From: Sporosarcina sp. Te-1
GTDB taxonomy: Bacteria; Bacillota; Bacilli; Bacillales_A; Planococcaceae
DNA length: 64,000 nucleotides
Direction of reading: 5' to 3'
Assembly: GCF_017498505.1 (NCBI RefSeq)
Contig: NZ_CP071798.1
Location: 2,625,501-2,689,500 of the forward strand
The position numbers were made by a program, and so were the translations under genes. Below, one piece after another: positions 1 to 8,965 of this stretch (positions are counted from its first letter, which is position 1; the number at the start of each line of letters is the position of its first letter). A model generated the notes under the pieces. That model ran no database searches. It was not told where the DNA came from and saw only the letters and a program-made list of their open reading frames with translations.

Positions 1-6
1 AGCCAC
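1..6 (-). CDS. rplK: rplK (50S ribosomal protein L11), first two codons only
   Basis: Only a GTG start and a GCT codon lie inside the window. The call rests on position (rplK follows nusG in Bacilli), on the strong AAGGAGGTG ribosome site just upstream, and on the conserved leader sequence between nusG and this start. The rest of the gene lies outside the window, so nothing can be said about its integrity. Confidence 0.7.
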
Positions 7-165
7 GAGACACACCTCCTTAAGTCCGTGATGTGGTAATTGGGTTGCCCCTCCCACTCAATATGTGCCTGCCGGTCTGTACCGGTAGTATTGGTTAATC
101 CGTTCAGACTATCAGATTATAGTCTGACCTTTGAAATGATACCACTTTCACTTGCTTTTTGCAAG
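7..165 (-). promoter_or_regulatory. rplK leader with promoter and probable L1-binding hairpin
   Basis: Read on the minus strand, TTGCAA and TATCAT are separated by 17 nt (about 169-141), a good sigma-A promoter. An 8-bp hairpin (CAGACTAT/ATAGTCTG, about 107-128) follows. Further down GTGG...CCAC encloses GGGG-CAA-CCC next to the ribosome site. That arrangement resembles the L1 target that autoregulates rplK-rplA operons in other bacteria. The promoter is seen directly; L1 control is inferred from position and shape. Confidence 0.5.
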
Positions 166-175
166 TAGGAATGGA

Positions 176-715
176 TCATAATTTTTCTACTTGGTTAAAG
201 TCGAGTTCCATTATTGTTTCGCGGCCGAACATATCGACCGAGACACGCACTTTTCCTTTATCCGTGTCGATTTCCTCCACTTTTCCTTGGAAATGTGCAA
301 ATGGCCCTTCGAGGACTTGGATTATTTCGCCGATTTCGTAATCGACTTCCATGTTTCGTTCCTTCATGCCCATTTGTTTCAAAATGAATTCTACCTCTTC
401 TGGAAGCAGCGGTGTCGGTTTCGCGCCGCCGCCCGAGGAACCGATAAATCCAGTGACACCCGGAGTGTTGCGGACGACATACCAAGAATCATCGGTCATG
501 ACAAGTTCAACGAGCACATAACCCGGGAATGTCTTTTTCATGACTGTCCGTTTCTTGCCGTCCTTGAAATCCGTTTCCTGCTCTTCCGGGATCACGACAC
601 GAAATATTTTATCTTGCATACCCATTGTCTCCACACGTTTTTCCAAGTTGGCCTTCACTTTGTTCTCATAACCGGAATACGTATGGACGACATACCATTT
701 TTTCTCCATCTCCAT
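176..715 (-). CDS. nusG: Transcription termination/antitermination factor NusG
   Basis: NusG binds RNA polymerase and modulates pausing and termination. The 179-residue product has the NGN domain at the N terminus (WYVVHTYSGYENKVK) and a C-terminal KOW domain (GPFAHFQGKVEEID), the usual length and order. It lies between secE and rplK as in other Bacilli. The start is uncertain: ATG at 715 or at 709. The only strong Shine-Dalgarno (742-737) is about 21 nt from the first ATG and can pair with downstream bases, so spacing is abnormal. An intrinsic-terminator-like hairpin also separates it from secE. Confidence 0.97.
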   Translation of the reverse strand: MEMEKKWYVVHTYSGYENKVKANLEKRVETMGMQDKIFRVVIPEEQETDFKDGKKRTVMKKTFPGYVLVELVMTDDSWYVVRNTPGVTGFIGSSGGGAKPTPLLPEEVEFILKQMGMKERNMEVDYEIGEIIQVLEGPFAHFQGKVEEIDTDKGKVRVSVDMFGRETIMELDFNQVEKL

Positions 716-721
716 ATCGAC

Positions 722-787
722 GAGGACTGTGTCCGTCCCTCCTTTTTCAATTCAAAATGAAAAAACCCGTTCATTTGTTCAGACGGG
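722..787 (-). terminator. Attenuator-like hairpin and sequestered SD between secE and nusG
   Basis: On the minus strand CCCGT (787-783) and ACGGG (770-766) form a 5-bp GC-rich stem followed directly by six T residues, an intrinsic terminator inside the rpmG-secE-nusG transcription unit. Further on the nusG Shine-Dalgarno GGAGGG (742-737) sits in a stem in which GAGGGAC (741-735) pairs with GTCCTC (727-722). Both elements are visible; a regulatory role is inferred. Confidence 0.5.
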
Positions 788-819
788 ATATTTTCAAAAA
801 AGATATTCATTCTGCCTTA

Positions 820-1005
820 TTATAACGCAAGATACCATTCCATTACTTGTGATATGCCCAAATCGACTAAACCGAAATATATTGCCATGAAGACGACTGT
901 TGAAATGACGACTATCGTGTAGCGAGTCAATTGCTTACGTTTCGGCCAGCTGACTTTCCGCATTTCCCCGACAACATCTCTTAAAAAACCGGTTATCTTC
1001 CCCAT
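820..1005 (-). CDS. secE: Preprotein translocase subunit SecE
   Basis: SecE stabilises SecY in the membrane translocon. The 61-residue protein has the family pattern: an amphipathic N-terminal helix with the conserved EMRKVSWPKRKQL segment (about residues 14-26) and one transmembrane helix (about 29-52). This is the short, single-span form usual in Gram-positive bacteria. It follows rpmG and precedes nusG on the same strand. Confidence 0.95.
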   Translation of the reverse strand: MGKITGFLRDVVGEMRKVSWPKRKQLTRYTIVVISTVVFMAIYFGLVDLGISQVMEWYLAL

Positions 1006-1053
1006 TAATCTGTAAACCTCCGAATTTATAATGCCTTACGCAAAAAGAGTGTT

Positions 1054-1203
1054 TCACGCGGTCTGCTTGTGTATTGTATGTGCATTGCAGTGGCTGCAAA
1101 ATTTCTTAATTGTCAACCGTTCAGCAGTTTTATTGCTCGTCGCAGGAACTGAATAGTTCCTAGAACCGCACTTTTCGCAGCTTACTATTAATTTTTTTGA
1201 CAT
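1054..1203 (-). CDS. rpmG: 50S ribosomal protein L33
   Basis: This 49-codon gene begins MSKKLIVSCEKCGSRNY and ends KQTA. Two CxxC pairs (C9/C12 and C36/C39) form an intact zinc ribbon, so this is the zinc-binding form of L33. The core AERLTIKKFCSHC matches the L33 family. An AGGTG ribosome site precedes the ATG at 1203. The position directly before secE is the canonical place for this L33 copy in Bacilli. It is easily missed because it is shorter than most gene-length cut-offs. Confidence 0.93.
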   Translation of the reverse strand: MSKKLIVSCEKCGSRNYSVPATSNKTAERLTIKKFCSHCNAHTIHKQTA

Positions 1204-1239
1204 TTTATCACCTGTCAATGTTTGTCCATACCTTGGTAA

Positions 1240-1268
1240 AGAGTATCATTTAAACTTTTCCATGTCAA
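1240..1268 (-). promoter_or_regulatory. Sigma-A promoter of rpmG-secE-nusG
   Basis: TTGACA (1268-1263) and TACTCT (1245-1240) are separated by 17 nt on the minus strand, about 40 nt upstream of the rpmG start. Spacing and -35 match the vegetative consensus. Confidence 0.65.
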
Positions 1269-1310
1269 TACACTGGTAAATGTCTGGCAGCAAGGTAAAC
1301 CTCATTCCAA

Positions 1311-1958
1311 TCAACGGATTGGCTCCAACTGCATATGACGCTCCAATTTGCGTTTGATGCGCTGAAGCGCGTTATCGACAGATTTCACTTGCCGGTTGAG
1401 CTCGTCCGATATTTCCTGATAGGTCTGTCCCTCCAAATAGAGCATCAACACTTGCTTCTCCAAACCGCTTAACACTTTATTGATCTCTTCTTCCATTAAA
1501 GAAAAATCTTCTTTATGGATCATCAAGTCTTCTGGATCGTCCAGTTCTGATCCGGCAATTACATCAAGCAATGTCCGATCCGACTCCTCGTCAAAAACGG
1601 GCTTGTCCAATGAAACGGACGTATTGAGCGGAATATGCTTCTGCCTTGTCGCAGTCTTGATTGCCGTAATAATCTGCCTTGTTATGCAAAGTTCCGCAAA
1701 TGCTTTGAACGAGCTAAGCCGATCGCCCTTGAAATCCCGTATGGCTTTATATAGCCCAATCATGCCTTCCTGAATGATGTCCTCCCGATCTCCGCCCATC
1801 ATAAAATATGAGCGCGCTTTCATTCTCACAAAAGGTTGGTATTTTGTAATTAAAAAATCCAACCCGTCTGTTCTCCCTTCATGAATGATCCCCACTAGCT
1901 CTTCATCGGTAAGTTCGGTGAAATCCGAGTTCCCCTCTTGTACAAATGTCTTAGCCAC
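1311..1958 (-). CDS. sigH: RNA polymerase sigma factor SigH (sigma-30)
   Basis: SigH directs early stationary-phase and sporulation transcription. The protein (about 215-219 residues) shows sigma-70 region 2 with YQPFVRMKARSYF and DIIQEGMIGLYKAIRDF, and a C-terminal region 4 helix-turn-helix (YQEISDELNRQVKSVDNALQRIKRKLE). The central block SFKAFAELCITRQIITAIKTATRQKHIPLN is characteristic of SigH. Start candidates are GTG at 1970 and GTG at 1958. I chose 1958 because a G-rich ribosome site lies at the right distance. The gene has its own promoter at 2027-1998. Confidence 0.95.
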   Translation of the reverse strand: MAKTFVQEGNSDFTELTDEELVGIIHEGRTDGLDFLITKYQPFVRMKARSYFMMGGDREDIIQEGMIGLYKAIRDFKGDRLSSFKAFAELCITRQIITAIKTATRQKHIPLNTSVSLDKPVFDEESDRTLLDVIAGSELDDPEDLMIHKEDFSLMEEEINKVLSGLEKQVLMLYLEGQTYQEISDELNRQVKSVDNALQRIKRKLERHMQLEPIR

Positions 1959-1997
1959 CAATACCCCCACCCCCGAATCTTCGTTGCCATTTCAACA

Positions 1998-2027
1998 AGT
2001 ATACCGTATGGAAAATTTTTGCGTCAA
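1998..2027 (-). promoter_or_regulatory. Promoter of sigH
   Basis: TTGACG (2027-2022) and TATACT (2003-1998) lie 18 nt apart on the minus strand, immediately past the yacP stop codon. This suggests sigH can be transcribed independently of the upstream cys operon. Confidence 0.55.
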
Positions 2028-2031
2028 CCGT

Positions 2032-2547
2032 TCATTTCAATCCGCGTCTCCACTTTTCAAATATTTCAGCAACTTCATCGGACAATTGGATTTTTGAAAA
2101 TGGCCGTTGTTCCTGAATATCCTTCACCTGTCTCGCAATCCGATGATCGATCTCATTCATCTCAATTTCTAGCTCTCTCGCAGATTTCCGCAGCGCTCCT
2201 TGAGCAAAAATGACCCACTGCTCCGTACGGTCTGAAGTGGCAACATGTATTTGCACACGCCGCCCGCTCAATTCCGCCACAAGTTTTTCGATGCGCTCGT
2301 CCGCCGTTTCGTTTTCCCGGGTGAAGATCACTTCGACATTATGTTTCAAATTTTTCTTTTCGATGCCAGGCACAAGGTGGGCATCGAAAAGAACAATGAC
2401 CCGCCACCCTGTATGGGCTTTATATTCCGCCATCCGTTCAATCAGACGGTCCCGGGCATCCGCCAGCCTCTCTTTTTTCAACGAACGGAGTTCCTGCCAT
2501 GCGCCGATGATATTGTATCCGTCGACGAGCAATATATCTTTCTTCAT
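2032..2547 (-). CDS. rae1: Rae1/YacP-type NYN-domain ribosome-associated endoribonuclease
   Basis: Members of this family cleave mRNA in the ribosomal A site in Bacillus. The 171-residue protein has the PIN-like NYN fold: the first acidic motif is LLVDGYNIIGAW at the N terminus, followed by VIVLFDAH and VATSDRTEQ, the usual conserved acidic positions. It follows rlmB by 11 nt as in B. subtilis (yacO-yacP). No convincing Shine-Dalgarno is visible before the ATG at 2547, which suggests translational coupling to rlmB. Confidence 0.88.
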   Translation of the reverse strand: MKKDILLVDGYNIIGAWQELRSLKKERLADARDRLIERMAEYKAHTGWRVIVLFDAHLVPGIEKKNLKHNVEVIFTRENETADERIEKLVAELSGRRVQIHVATSDRTEQWVIFAQGALRKSARELEIEMNEIDHRIARQVKDIQEQRPFSKIQLSDEVAEIFEKWRRGLK

Positions 2548-2558
2548 AATGATTGCCG

Positions 2559-3302
2559 TTACGGCCGTCGTTTCCGCAAAACTTCATACATCAAGAGCGA
2601 AGCGGCGACCGAAGCGTTAAGCGACGTAACATGACCGACCATCGGCAAGGAATAAAGGAAATCACATTTTTCCCGTAAGATCCGGGACATCCCTTTGCCT
2701 TCACTTCCGATTATGATGGCGAGCGGCAGCGTTGCATCCATGGAGCGGTAATCTTGCGAACCGGCCGCATCGGTACCCGCAATCCAAACGCCGGATTTCT
2801 TTAACTCCTCCACTGTTTGGGACAAATTGTTGACTCTTACGACCGGAATATGTTCAATGGCTCCTGTAGATGCTTTCGCCACAATTCCCGTTAAACCGAC
2901 AGATCTCCTCTTCGGAATAATGACTCCGTGTACGCCCGTTGCATCCGCAGTCCGGAGGATCGATCCCAAATTATGAGGGTCCTCCAATTCATCAAGAATA
3001 ATGAAAAACGGATCTTCCTGACGCTCTTTCGCCCTCTCAAACAGCTCCGGGAGTTCTGCATAACGGTACGCGGCGACTGATGCGATGATGCCTTGATGAT
3101 TCATTTCCAGCATCGCATCCAGCTTCCGTTTCGGAACTTCCTGAATGACAATACCCGAACGTTTTGCCAACGAAAGGATTTCCCCAATACTCTTTTTGTT
3201 CAAGCCTTCCGCAATCCATATTTTGTTCAGTTCTCTGCCGGATCGCAAAGCTTCCGCCACTGGATTTTTGCCTCCGATTAGTTCAGCTTCATGCGTTGTC
3301 AA
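2559..3302 (-). CDS. rlmB: 23S rRNA (guanosine-2'-O-)-methyltransferase RlmB
   Basis: A SPOUT-family TrmH-type enzyme that 2'-O-methylates a guanosine of the 23S rRNA peptidyl-transferase region using SAM. The 247-residue protein has an N-terminal substrate-binding domain (GGKNPVAEALRSG) and the knotted methyltransferase motifs LDELEDPHNLGSILRTADATG, IIIGSEGKGMSR and SLNASVAASLLMYE. The start is TTG at 3302, chosen because GGAGGAGGG precedes it at 7-8 nt. It overlaps the 3' end of mrnC by 4 nt, so the two are translationally coupled. Confidence 0.95.
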   Translation of the reverse strand: MTTHEAELIGGKNPVAEALRSGRELNKIWIAEGLNKKSIGEILSLAKRSGIVIQEVPKRKLDAMLEMNHQGIIASVAAYRYAELPELFERAKERQEDPFFIILDELEDPHNLGSILRTADATGVHGVIIPKRRSVGLTGIVAKASTGAIEHIPVVRVNNLSQTVEELKKSGVWIAGTDAAGSQDYRSMDATLPLAIIIGSEGKGMSRILREKCDFLYSLPMVGHVTSLNASVAASLLMYEVLRKRRP

Positions 3303-3721
3303 AATGTGCCCTCCTCCTTTGGCTGCTCCACGGATTCAATCGATTCCCGAATGAATTCCGCGAGACGCTCTGCTCTTCCAAGCAAGTATAGATATCCGAT
3401 GACCGCTTCAAAACCCGAACTATAATTATACGTGATGACGTCTGTATGTTTCGGTACAGAGCCCGATTTCGCATTACGCCCCCGACGGAGAATTCCTTCT
3501 TCCTCCTCAGTCAGAAACCCGGATTGCTGCAGCATTTTGATTGCCGCAGCCTGGGCCTTCGCAGACACGTACTTTGTTGCCTCCTTATGAAGAGTATTCG
3601 GTTTTACTCTGCCCGAACGAAGCAGATGCTCCCGGATTGCCTGCTCGTAAACCGCATCCCCCATATAAGCCAGCGCCAACGCATTCATTTGTTTGACATC
3701 CATATCACGCAGACTGTACAC
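3299..3721 (-). CDS. mrnC: Mini-ribonuclease III (MrnC)
   Basis: This RNase III catalytic domain lacks a dsRNA-binding domain; in Bacillus it matures 23S rRNA ends. The product of about 140 residues has LALAYMGDAVYEQAIREHLL, the RNase III signature region, and GRNAKSGSVPKHTDVITYNYSSGFEAVIGYLYL. The GTG at 3721 is preferred because GAGGGTG lies 6 nt upstream; an upstream TTG at 3742 has no ribosome site and would overlap cysS. The cysS-mrnC-rlmB order is canonical. Confidence 0.92.
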   Translation of the reverse strand: MYSLRDMDVKQMNALALAYMGDAVYEQAIREHLLRSGRVKPNTLHKEATKYVSAKAQAAAIKMLQQSGFLTEEEEGILRRGRNAKSGSVPKHTDVITYNYSSGFEAVIGYLYLLGRAERLAEFIRESIESVEQPKEEGTF

Positions 3722-3726
3722 AGCGG

Positions 3727-5127
3727 TCACCCTCTTTTCCAACGGGTGCCTTGCGCCGTATCTTCCAATAGAATGCCTTTATCTTTGAGCTCTTCCCGAA
3801 TCTCATCCGCTCTCGCGAAATTCCGCTCACGTCTTGCTGTCAGCCTTTCTTCGATTAACGCTTCAATCTCCTCATCGAGCAATTCATCTTCACTCTGGAA
3901 CGGCAGACCAAGAACACTCATAAGTCGATCAAAAGTTTCGACGAAATACGACAATACCTGCACTTGTGTATTTTCTTCCAACAAGTATACATTAGCCAGT
4001 TTGACAAGATCGAAGATCGCCGCCATAGCATTCGCTGTATTAAAATCGTCATCCATTGCGACTTCGAAGTCGCTTACCAGTTCATTCACTTTGTGCAGCC
4101 AAATATCTTGTTGGTCCCCAAGATCCGCGGAAGTTTCCAAGCGGTACTTCAGATTGTTGTAGGCGGTCCGTATCCGCTCCAAGGCGTTTTTCGCGCTCTC
4201 TACTAGATCCTGCGAGAAGTTGACGGGATGTCTGTAATGGACTGACAGCATGAAGAAACGGAGTACCTGCGGGTCGATCTGCTTTCGGATGTCATTCACA
4301 AGTATGAAGTTTCCGAGCGATTTCGACATTTTTTCATTATCAATATTAATGTAACCATTGTGCATCCAATATCTCGCAAATTCTTTACCCGTCATCGCTT
4401 CCGATTGGGCGATTTCATTTTCATGGTGCGGGAATGTCAAGTCCTGTCCCCCCGCATGGATATCAATCGTATCCCCGAGATGCTCTCTGGCCATGACTGA
4501 GCATTCAATATGCCAGCCCGGGCGTCCTGGTCCCCAAGGGCTATCCCATGCGATCTCTCCTTCCTTCGCCGCTTTCCATAAAGCAAAATCAAGGGCGTTT
4601 TCCTTTATTACGCTTTCTTCAATGCGCGCGCCAACTTTCAACTCATCAATCGATTGATGGGAAAGTTTTCCATAATTGTCGAATTTCCGCGTCCGGTAAT
4701 AGACATCGCCGTGGGATTCATAGGCAAATCCTTTGTCCACCAACACTTGGATGAATGCAATGATATCTTCAATATGTTCTGTCACACGCGGATGAATATC
4801 CGCCTTTTCACATCCGAGCGCCCCTACATCCTCGAAATACGCATTAATAAACCGAGAAGTTAGTTCGCCTACTTCTTCACCAAGTTCATTTGCCGTTCGG
4901 ATAATCTTGTCATCTACATCCGTAAAATTCGATACGTATGTGACATCATAGCCGCGATATTCAAGATAGCGGCGGACCGTGTCGAATACGATGACCGGCC
5001 GGGCATTTCCGATATGAATATAGTTGTACACCGTCGGACCGCAGACATACATTTTGACCTTTCCTTCCTCCATCGGGATGAAAGGTTCCTTCTTCCGAGT
5101 CAGCGTATTATAAATTTGAATGCTCAT
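3727..5127 (-). CDS. cysS: Cysteinyl-tRNA synthetase
   Basis: This class I synthetase charges tRNA-Cys. The 466-residue protein has the HIGH-like motif (YIHIGNARP), the KMSKS loop (KMSKSLGN), the zinc-site region ([17 protein letters not shown]) and the [18 protein letters not shown] block of the family. The ATG at 5127 follows GGAGGAG by a normal spacing; the longer frame upstream is not needed. Its start overlaps the end of cysE by 20 nt, and both lie behind the T-box leader at 5941-6200, so expression should respond to uncharged tRNA-Cys. Confidence 0.97.
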   Translation of the reverse strand: MSIQIYNTLTRKKEPFIPMEEGKVKMYVCGPTVYNYIHIGNARPVIVFDTVRRYLEYRGYDVTYVSNFTDVDDKIIRTANELGEEVGELTSRFINAYFEDVGALGCEKADIHPRVTEHIEDIIAFIQVLVDKGFAYESHGDVYYRTRKFDNYGKLSHQSIDELKVGARIEESVIKENALDFALWKAAKEGEIAWDSPWGPGRPGWHIECSVMAREHLGDTIDIHAGGQDLTFPHHENEIAQSEAMTGKEFARYWMHNGYINIDNEKMSKSLGNFILVNDIRKQIDPQVLRFFMLSVHYRHPVNFSQDLVESAKNALERIRTAYNNLKYRLETSADLGDQQDIWLHKVNELVSDFEVAMDDDFNTANAMAAIFDLVKLANVYLLEENTQVQVLSYFVETFDRLMSVLGLPFQSEDELLDEEIEALIEERLTARRERNFARADEIREELKDKGILLEDTAQGTRWKRG

Positions 5128-5776
5128 GTTGTTCTCCTCCCATTTTTTCCAATACTGCAATGCGATCTTTCAATTGTTGAATTTCACGTTTTAATTGATC
5201 ACATGTCTCTTCGACAGGATCAGGCATGGTATGATGATCTAATTTTTCCTTCACCCGCACACCGTTTGAAATGACCACTTTCCCCGGTATTCCGACAACC
5301 GTCGAATCGGGCGGTACATCTTTCAAAACAACAGATCCGGCTCCGACTTTACTGTTCTCTCCGATTGTAATGGAACCAAGCACTTTTGCCCCTGAAGCAA
5401 CAAGCACATTATTATGCAAGGTCGGATGCCGCTTCCCTTTTTCCTTTCCAGTCCCGCCAAGCGTAACGCCTTGGTAGAGTGTGACATCATCGCCAATCTC
5501 ACAAGTTTCCCCAATGACGATGCCCATTCCATGGTCGATAAATAAACGACGCCCAATTACGGCACCCGGATGAATTTCGATTCCCGTGAAAAAACGGCTT
5601 ACTTGGGAAACAACTCGCGCTAAAAACAAAAAATTTCTTTTATACAAGGCATGTGCAAACCGATGCGCCCAAATGGCATGGAGGCCAGAGTACGTCAATA
5701 CTACTTCGATGGTACTGCGCGCTGCCGGGTCCTGTTCAAATATGCATCGGATATCCTCTTTCATCCTCTTGAACAA
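5108..5776 (-). CDS. cysE: Serine O-acetyltransferase
   Basis: It transfers acetyl from acetyl-CoA to serine, the first step of cysteine synthesis. The 222-residue protein has the N-terminal helical domain and the left-handed beta-helix hexapeptide region ([39 protein letters not shown]). Conserved catalytic His and Asp positions in the helix are present. A charged, probably coiled C-terminal tail ([21 protein letters not shown]) extends beyond the core. It is first in the T-box-regulated operon with cysS, pairing cysteine supply with its charging to tRNA. Confidence 0.96.
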   Translation of the reverse strand: MFKRMKEDIRCIFEQDPAARSTIEVVLTYSGLHAIWAHRFAHALYKRNFLFLARVVSQVSRFFTGIEIHPGAVIGRRLFIDHGMGIVIGETCEIGDDVTLYQGVTLGGTGKEKGKRHPTLHNNVLVASGAKVLGSITIGENSKVGAGSVVLKDVPPDSTVVGIPGKVVISNGVRVKEKLDHHTMPDPVEETCDQLKREIQQLKDRIAVLEKMGGEQHEHSNL

Positions 5777-5940
5777 CGTAACGATCCCTCCACACTTTCT
5801 AACTTCATTTCAACATATACAATGGCAGTCGAACCGAGGAATTACTAGTAAACAACAAACGAAGAGCTTGCACTGAAATGAAAGCCCTGGCTACCAAGGA
5901 TGAGGTAAATAAACCCTATCCAACCTAGAGTCCGACAAAT

Positions 5941-6200
5941 AAAAAATGCGCCCCTGTCCATTATTAGACAGAGACGCATTCACTGCGCGGTTCCACTCTT
6001 CTTGGAAGTTCACCTTCCCGCTTTAAAGCCTTTAACGCAGGCATACGTCCGGCCTACTGTAAGTTCGGCGCGGCACTCAAGGGGGCATTTCCACAATACA
6101 GCGGCCTGGATCACTTTCAGCCGGTGATGATCCTCTCTGCGAAGCATGTATCATGTACTTCTCCCTATCAACGCTTTAATCGTTCGGAATACATTGTATG
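5941..6200 (-). promoter_or_regulatory. T-box leader of the cysE-cysS operon
   Basis: Read on the minus strand, the AGAGAGG element (6138-6132) is followed by the stem I distal region. The T-box core AAGAGTGGAACCGCG lies at 6000-5986. A strong terminator follows (5979-5947, with the T-run to 5941; GCGTCTCTGTC pairs with GGACAGGGGCGC). A UGC triplet just before AGAGAGG (6146-6144) could be the cysteine specifier, consistent with the genes controlled. Family assignment is secure; the specifier assignment is inferred without folding. Confidence 0.92.
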
Positions 6201-6203
6201 TCA

Positions 6204-6231
6204 ATTGTACACAGACTTACGCGAAAGTCAA
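6204..6231 (-). promoter_or_regulatory. Promoter of the T-box leader
   Basis: TTGACT (6231-6226) and TACAAT (6209-6204) are spaced 16 nt apart on the minus strand, between the gltX stop and the T-box leader, so cysE-cysS can be started independently of gltX. Confidence 0.55.
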
Positions 6232-6263
6232 TCCATTGAACCATAAAGCTTAAGCGATTCCAG

Positions 6264-7721
6264 TTAAATAAACTTCGCAACCCGACTAAGTGTCTTCTCC
6301 TTGCCGATCAACGCAATGGATTCCGGAAGTTCCGGGCCGTGCATCTGCCCTGTCGCTACAACACGAATCGGCATGAATAGGTTCTTTCCTTTATGTCCTG
6401 TCTCTTTTTGTACCGCTTTGATCGCCGCCTTTATGGAGTCAGCATCAAATGCTTCCAGCTCTGAAAGTTGCTTATGGAAAGATGCCATAACTTCCGGTAC
6501 TTGTTCTCCAGCCAGCACTTCTTTGGATTGTTCATCATATTCCACTTCATCCGTAAAGAACTGGGCGGTCAACTCGACAATCTCTGCTCCGTAGCTTAGC
6601 TGTGTATGATAAAGCGCGATCAGATCATGAACCCAAGCACGCTGCTCGTCCGTCATGTTTTCAGGAATACGTCCAGCAGCTTGCAAATGCGGCAATGTCA
6701 ACTCGATCACTTCATCCAAGCTGCGCTTTTTGACATATTGATTGTTCATCCATGTCAACTTTTGCTTATCAAACATGGAAGGCGATTTGGACAAGCGGCT
6801 TTCATCAAACAATTTCACCAACTCATCATGAGAGAAGATCTCTTCTTCTCCACCCGGCGACCAGCCAAGTAACGCAAAGAAGTTAAACATAGCGTCCGGC
6901 AAATAACCAAGATCTTTATATTGGGAGATGAATTGGATAATCGACTCGTCTCGTTTCGACAACTTTTTCCGATCTTCATTCACAATCAATGTCATATGGC
7001 CGAACCGAGGATATTCCCAGCCGAACACATCATATATCATCAATTGCTTCGGCGTGTTCGTCAAATGCTCTTCACCCCGGAACACATGCGAGATCTTCAT
7101 CAGATGATCATCAATAACCACCGCAAAATTGTACGTAGGAATTCCGTTCGCCTTGACTAGCACCCAATCCCCCACGTCTTTGGATTCAAAGGCCACTTTG
7201 CCGCGAACCATATCATCCACTTCATACGTCACATTTTCAGGCACCTTCATTCGGATGGTATACGGTAAACCGGCAGCTTCTTTTTCCGCGACTTCCTCTT
7301 CGGTCAAGTGGCGGCAAGTACCCGCATACATCGGAGCCGCAATGCCGGATGCCTTTTGCCTTTCCCGCTCTGCTTCCAGTTCTTCGGTCGTACAGAAACA
7401 TTTATAGGCATGGCCTTTTTCAAGCATTTCCTTCGCATATTGCGTATAAAGATCCAAGCGCTCCGTCTGGCGATATGGACCATACGGCCCGCCCACATCA
7501 ACAGATTCATCATGATGGATGCCTAGCCATTTCAAATTATCAAGCTGCGACAGTTCACCCGCTTCGATATTCCGTTCTGTATCCGTGTCCTCGATCCGGA
7601 TTATAAACTTTCCACCGTGGTGACGGGCAAATAAATAATTGAATAACGCTGTCCGGGCACCGCCGATATGCAAATGGCCTGTTGGGCTCGGCGCGTAACG
7701 TACGCGTACTTCTGTTGACAT
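6264..7721 (-). CDS. gltX: Glutamyl-tRNA synthetase
   Basis: This class I enzyme charges tRNA-Glu (in Bacilli also tRNA-Gln, for later amidation). The 485-residue protein opens with [24 protein letters not shown], the HIGH signature, and has the KMSKS equivalent KLSKRD. The ATG at 7721 follows GGAGATGG at 8 nt and matches the family N terminus. A longer frame extends upstream but has no ribosome site. Gene order ispD-ispF-gltX is as in B. subtilis. Confidence 0.97.
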   Translation of the reverse strand: MSTEVRVRYAPSPTGHLHIGGARTALFNYLFARHHGGKFIIRIEDTDTERNIEAGELSQLDNLKWLGIHHDESVDVGGPYGPYRQTERLDLYTQYAKEMLEKGHAYKCFCTTEELEAERERQKASGIAAPMYAGTCRHLTEEEVAEKEAAGLPYTIRMKVPENVTYEVDDMVRGKVAFESKDVGDWVLVKANGIPTYNFAVVIDDHLMKISHVFRGEEHLTNTPKQLMIYDVFGWEYPRFGHMTLIVNEDRKKLSKRDESIIQFISQYKDLGYLPDAMFNFFALLGWSPGGEEEIFSHDELVKLFDESRLSKSPSMFDKQKLTWMNNQYVKKRSLDEVIELTLPHLQAAGRIPENMTDEQRAWVHDLIALYHTQLSYGAEIVELTAQFFTDEVEYDEQSKEVLAGEQVPEVMASFHKQLSELEAFDADSIKAAIKAVQKETGHKGKNLFMPIRVVATGQMHGPELPESIALIGKEKTLSRVAKFI

Positions 7722-7797
7722 AATGAGTCCATCTCCGTTCATTTTAGTAAGTATTTCTTGTGTCATTTTACCATTGCGGCAATCAATTTGAAAGGTG

Positions 7798-8274
7798 TCA
7801 TTCCTTGACAAGAAGAATGACAGCCATTGCAGCAATCCCTTCTTCTCTTCCGGTAAAGCCCAATTTTTCAGTCGTTGTCGCTTTGACATTCACCTGTGAC
7901 ACATCGGCTTTTAACAATTCCGCAACGCGATGCTGGATGTCACCGATGTACGGCGCCATTTTCGGGCGCTGGGCAATAATTGTGCAGTCGATATTCCCGA
8001 GTTTATACCCGCGTTCCTCTACCAGCTCCCAAATCTTCTCAAGCAAAACAGCAGAATCCGCGTCTTTAAAAGCCGCATCCGTATCAGGGAAATGCCGTCC
8101 GATATCCCCTTCACCAATCGCACCAAGTGCTGCGTCTGTAATCGTATGTAATAGTACATCCGCGTCCGAATGTCCTGTCAGCCCTTTATCATGCGGAATC
8201 GTCACGCCGCCTATGATCAACGGCCGCCCTTCCGCGAATTCATGCACGTCAAACCCTTGTCCCACTCGAATCAT
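7798..8274 (-). CDS. ispF: 2-C-methyl-D-erythritol 2,4-cyclodiphosphate synthase
   Basis: This is the fifth step of the non-mevalonate (MEP) isoprenoid pathway. The 158-residue protein has the zinc-binding DVHEF near the N terminus and the signature [26 protein letters not shown]. Two adjacent ATG codons lie after AGGAGG; the second (8274) has the better 6-nt spacing. It starts 10 nt after the ispD stop codon and is co-transcribed with it. Confidence 0.96.
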   Translation of the reverse strand: MIRVGQGFDVHEFAEGRPLIIGGVTIPHDKGLTGHSDADVLLHTITDAALGAIGEGDIGRHFPDTDAAFKDADSAVLLEKIWELVEERGYKLGNIDCTIIAQRPKMAPYIGDIQHRVAELLKADVSQVNVKATTTEKLGFTGREEGIAAMAVILLVKE

Positions 8275-8284
8275 CATAATCCTC

Positions 8285-8965
8285 CTACTGTCTGCGTGAT
8301 AAAAAGATCTCGCCGAAGACAAGATCTTCTTTCGTCGTCATTTTCACGTTATCGTACGTACTCTCCACCACTCTGATTGGATATCCGAGTCTTTCGACAA
8401 GCATTGACTCATCCGTGCCGAAAAATCCGTCTGCCTCTGCTTTCTCGGATGCCTCTGCCAGCAGTTCATAGCGGAACGCCTGTGGGGTCTGAATAATCCA
8501 CAGACAATTCCGATCTACCGTTTCCTCTACTATACCATCAGATGCCATCTTCATTGTATCCTTCGCTTGGACGCCTGCAATGGCAGCTCCAAACGTCTCC
8601 GCCGTTTCGACAAGCCGATGAATGACATGCCGGTGAATGAACGGTCTTGCCGCATCGTGGACCAGTACAATGCCACCGGTCTGATGCGCTTTGATGCAGG
8701 CGGCGACACTTTGCTGCCGTTCGCCGCCCCCATCGACCAACTGTTCCGCTTTTGAAATTCCGAACCTGTCAAGCAGTCCTTTGATGTCATCCCGTTCATC
8801 TGGACGGACAGCTAAAATGATTCCTTCACAATCTGGATCCTGTTCAAACACATCCAGTGTGTGGATTAAAATCGGCTTATCGCCCAATTCAAGAAAAAGC
8901 TTGTTTCGACCTGCACCCATCCGCTTGCCGCTTCCTGCTGCGGGAATCATGACTGTATATTTCAC
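8285..8965 (-). CDS. ispD: 2-C-methyl-D-erythritol 4-phosphate cytidylyltransferase
   Basis: It adds CMP to MEP in the isoprenoid pathway. The 226-residue protein has the nucleotidyltransferase N-terminal loop [20 protein letters not shown], the central VHDAARPF motif and the conserved [17 protein letters not shown] block. The ATG at 8965 shares its last base position with the yacL stop region, so the two genes abut and are probably coupled. Confidence 0.96.
   Translation of the reverse strand: MKYTVMIPAAGSGKRMGAGRNKLFLELGDKPILIHTLDVFEQDPDCEGIILAVRPDERDDIKGLLDRFGISKAEQLVDGGGERQQSVAACIKAHQTGGIVLVHDAARPFIHRHVIHRLVETAETFGAAIAGVQAKDTMKMASDGIVEETVDRNCLWIIQTPQAFRYELLAEASEKAEADGFFGTDESMLVERLGYPIRVVESTYDNVKMTTKEDLVFGEIFLSRRQ

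Noticed and set aside
191..760. Plus-strand ORF of 189 codons over nusG
   Set aside because: It is an antisense shadow of nusG, which has full family conservation on the minus strand.
2210..2634. Plus-strand ORFs of 129-136 codons over yacP
   Set aside because: They are antisense to a conserved gene, with no ribosome site and no recognisable motif.
7722..7889. N-terminal extension of gltX
   Set aside because: The extension lacks homology and overlaps the ispF end. The ATG at 7721 has a ribosome site and matches the family start.
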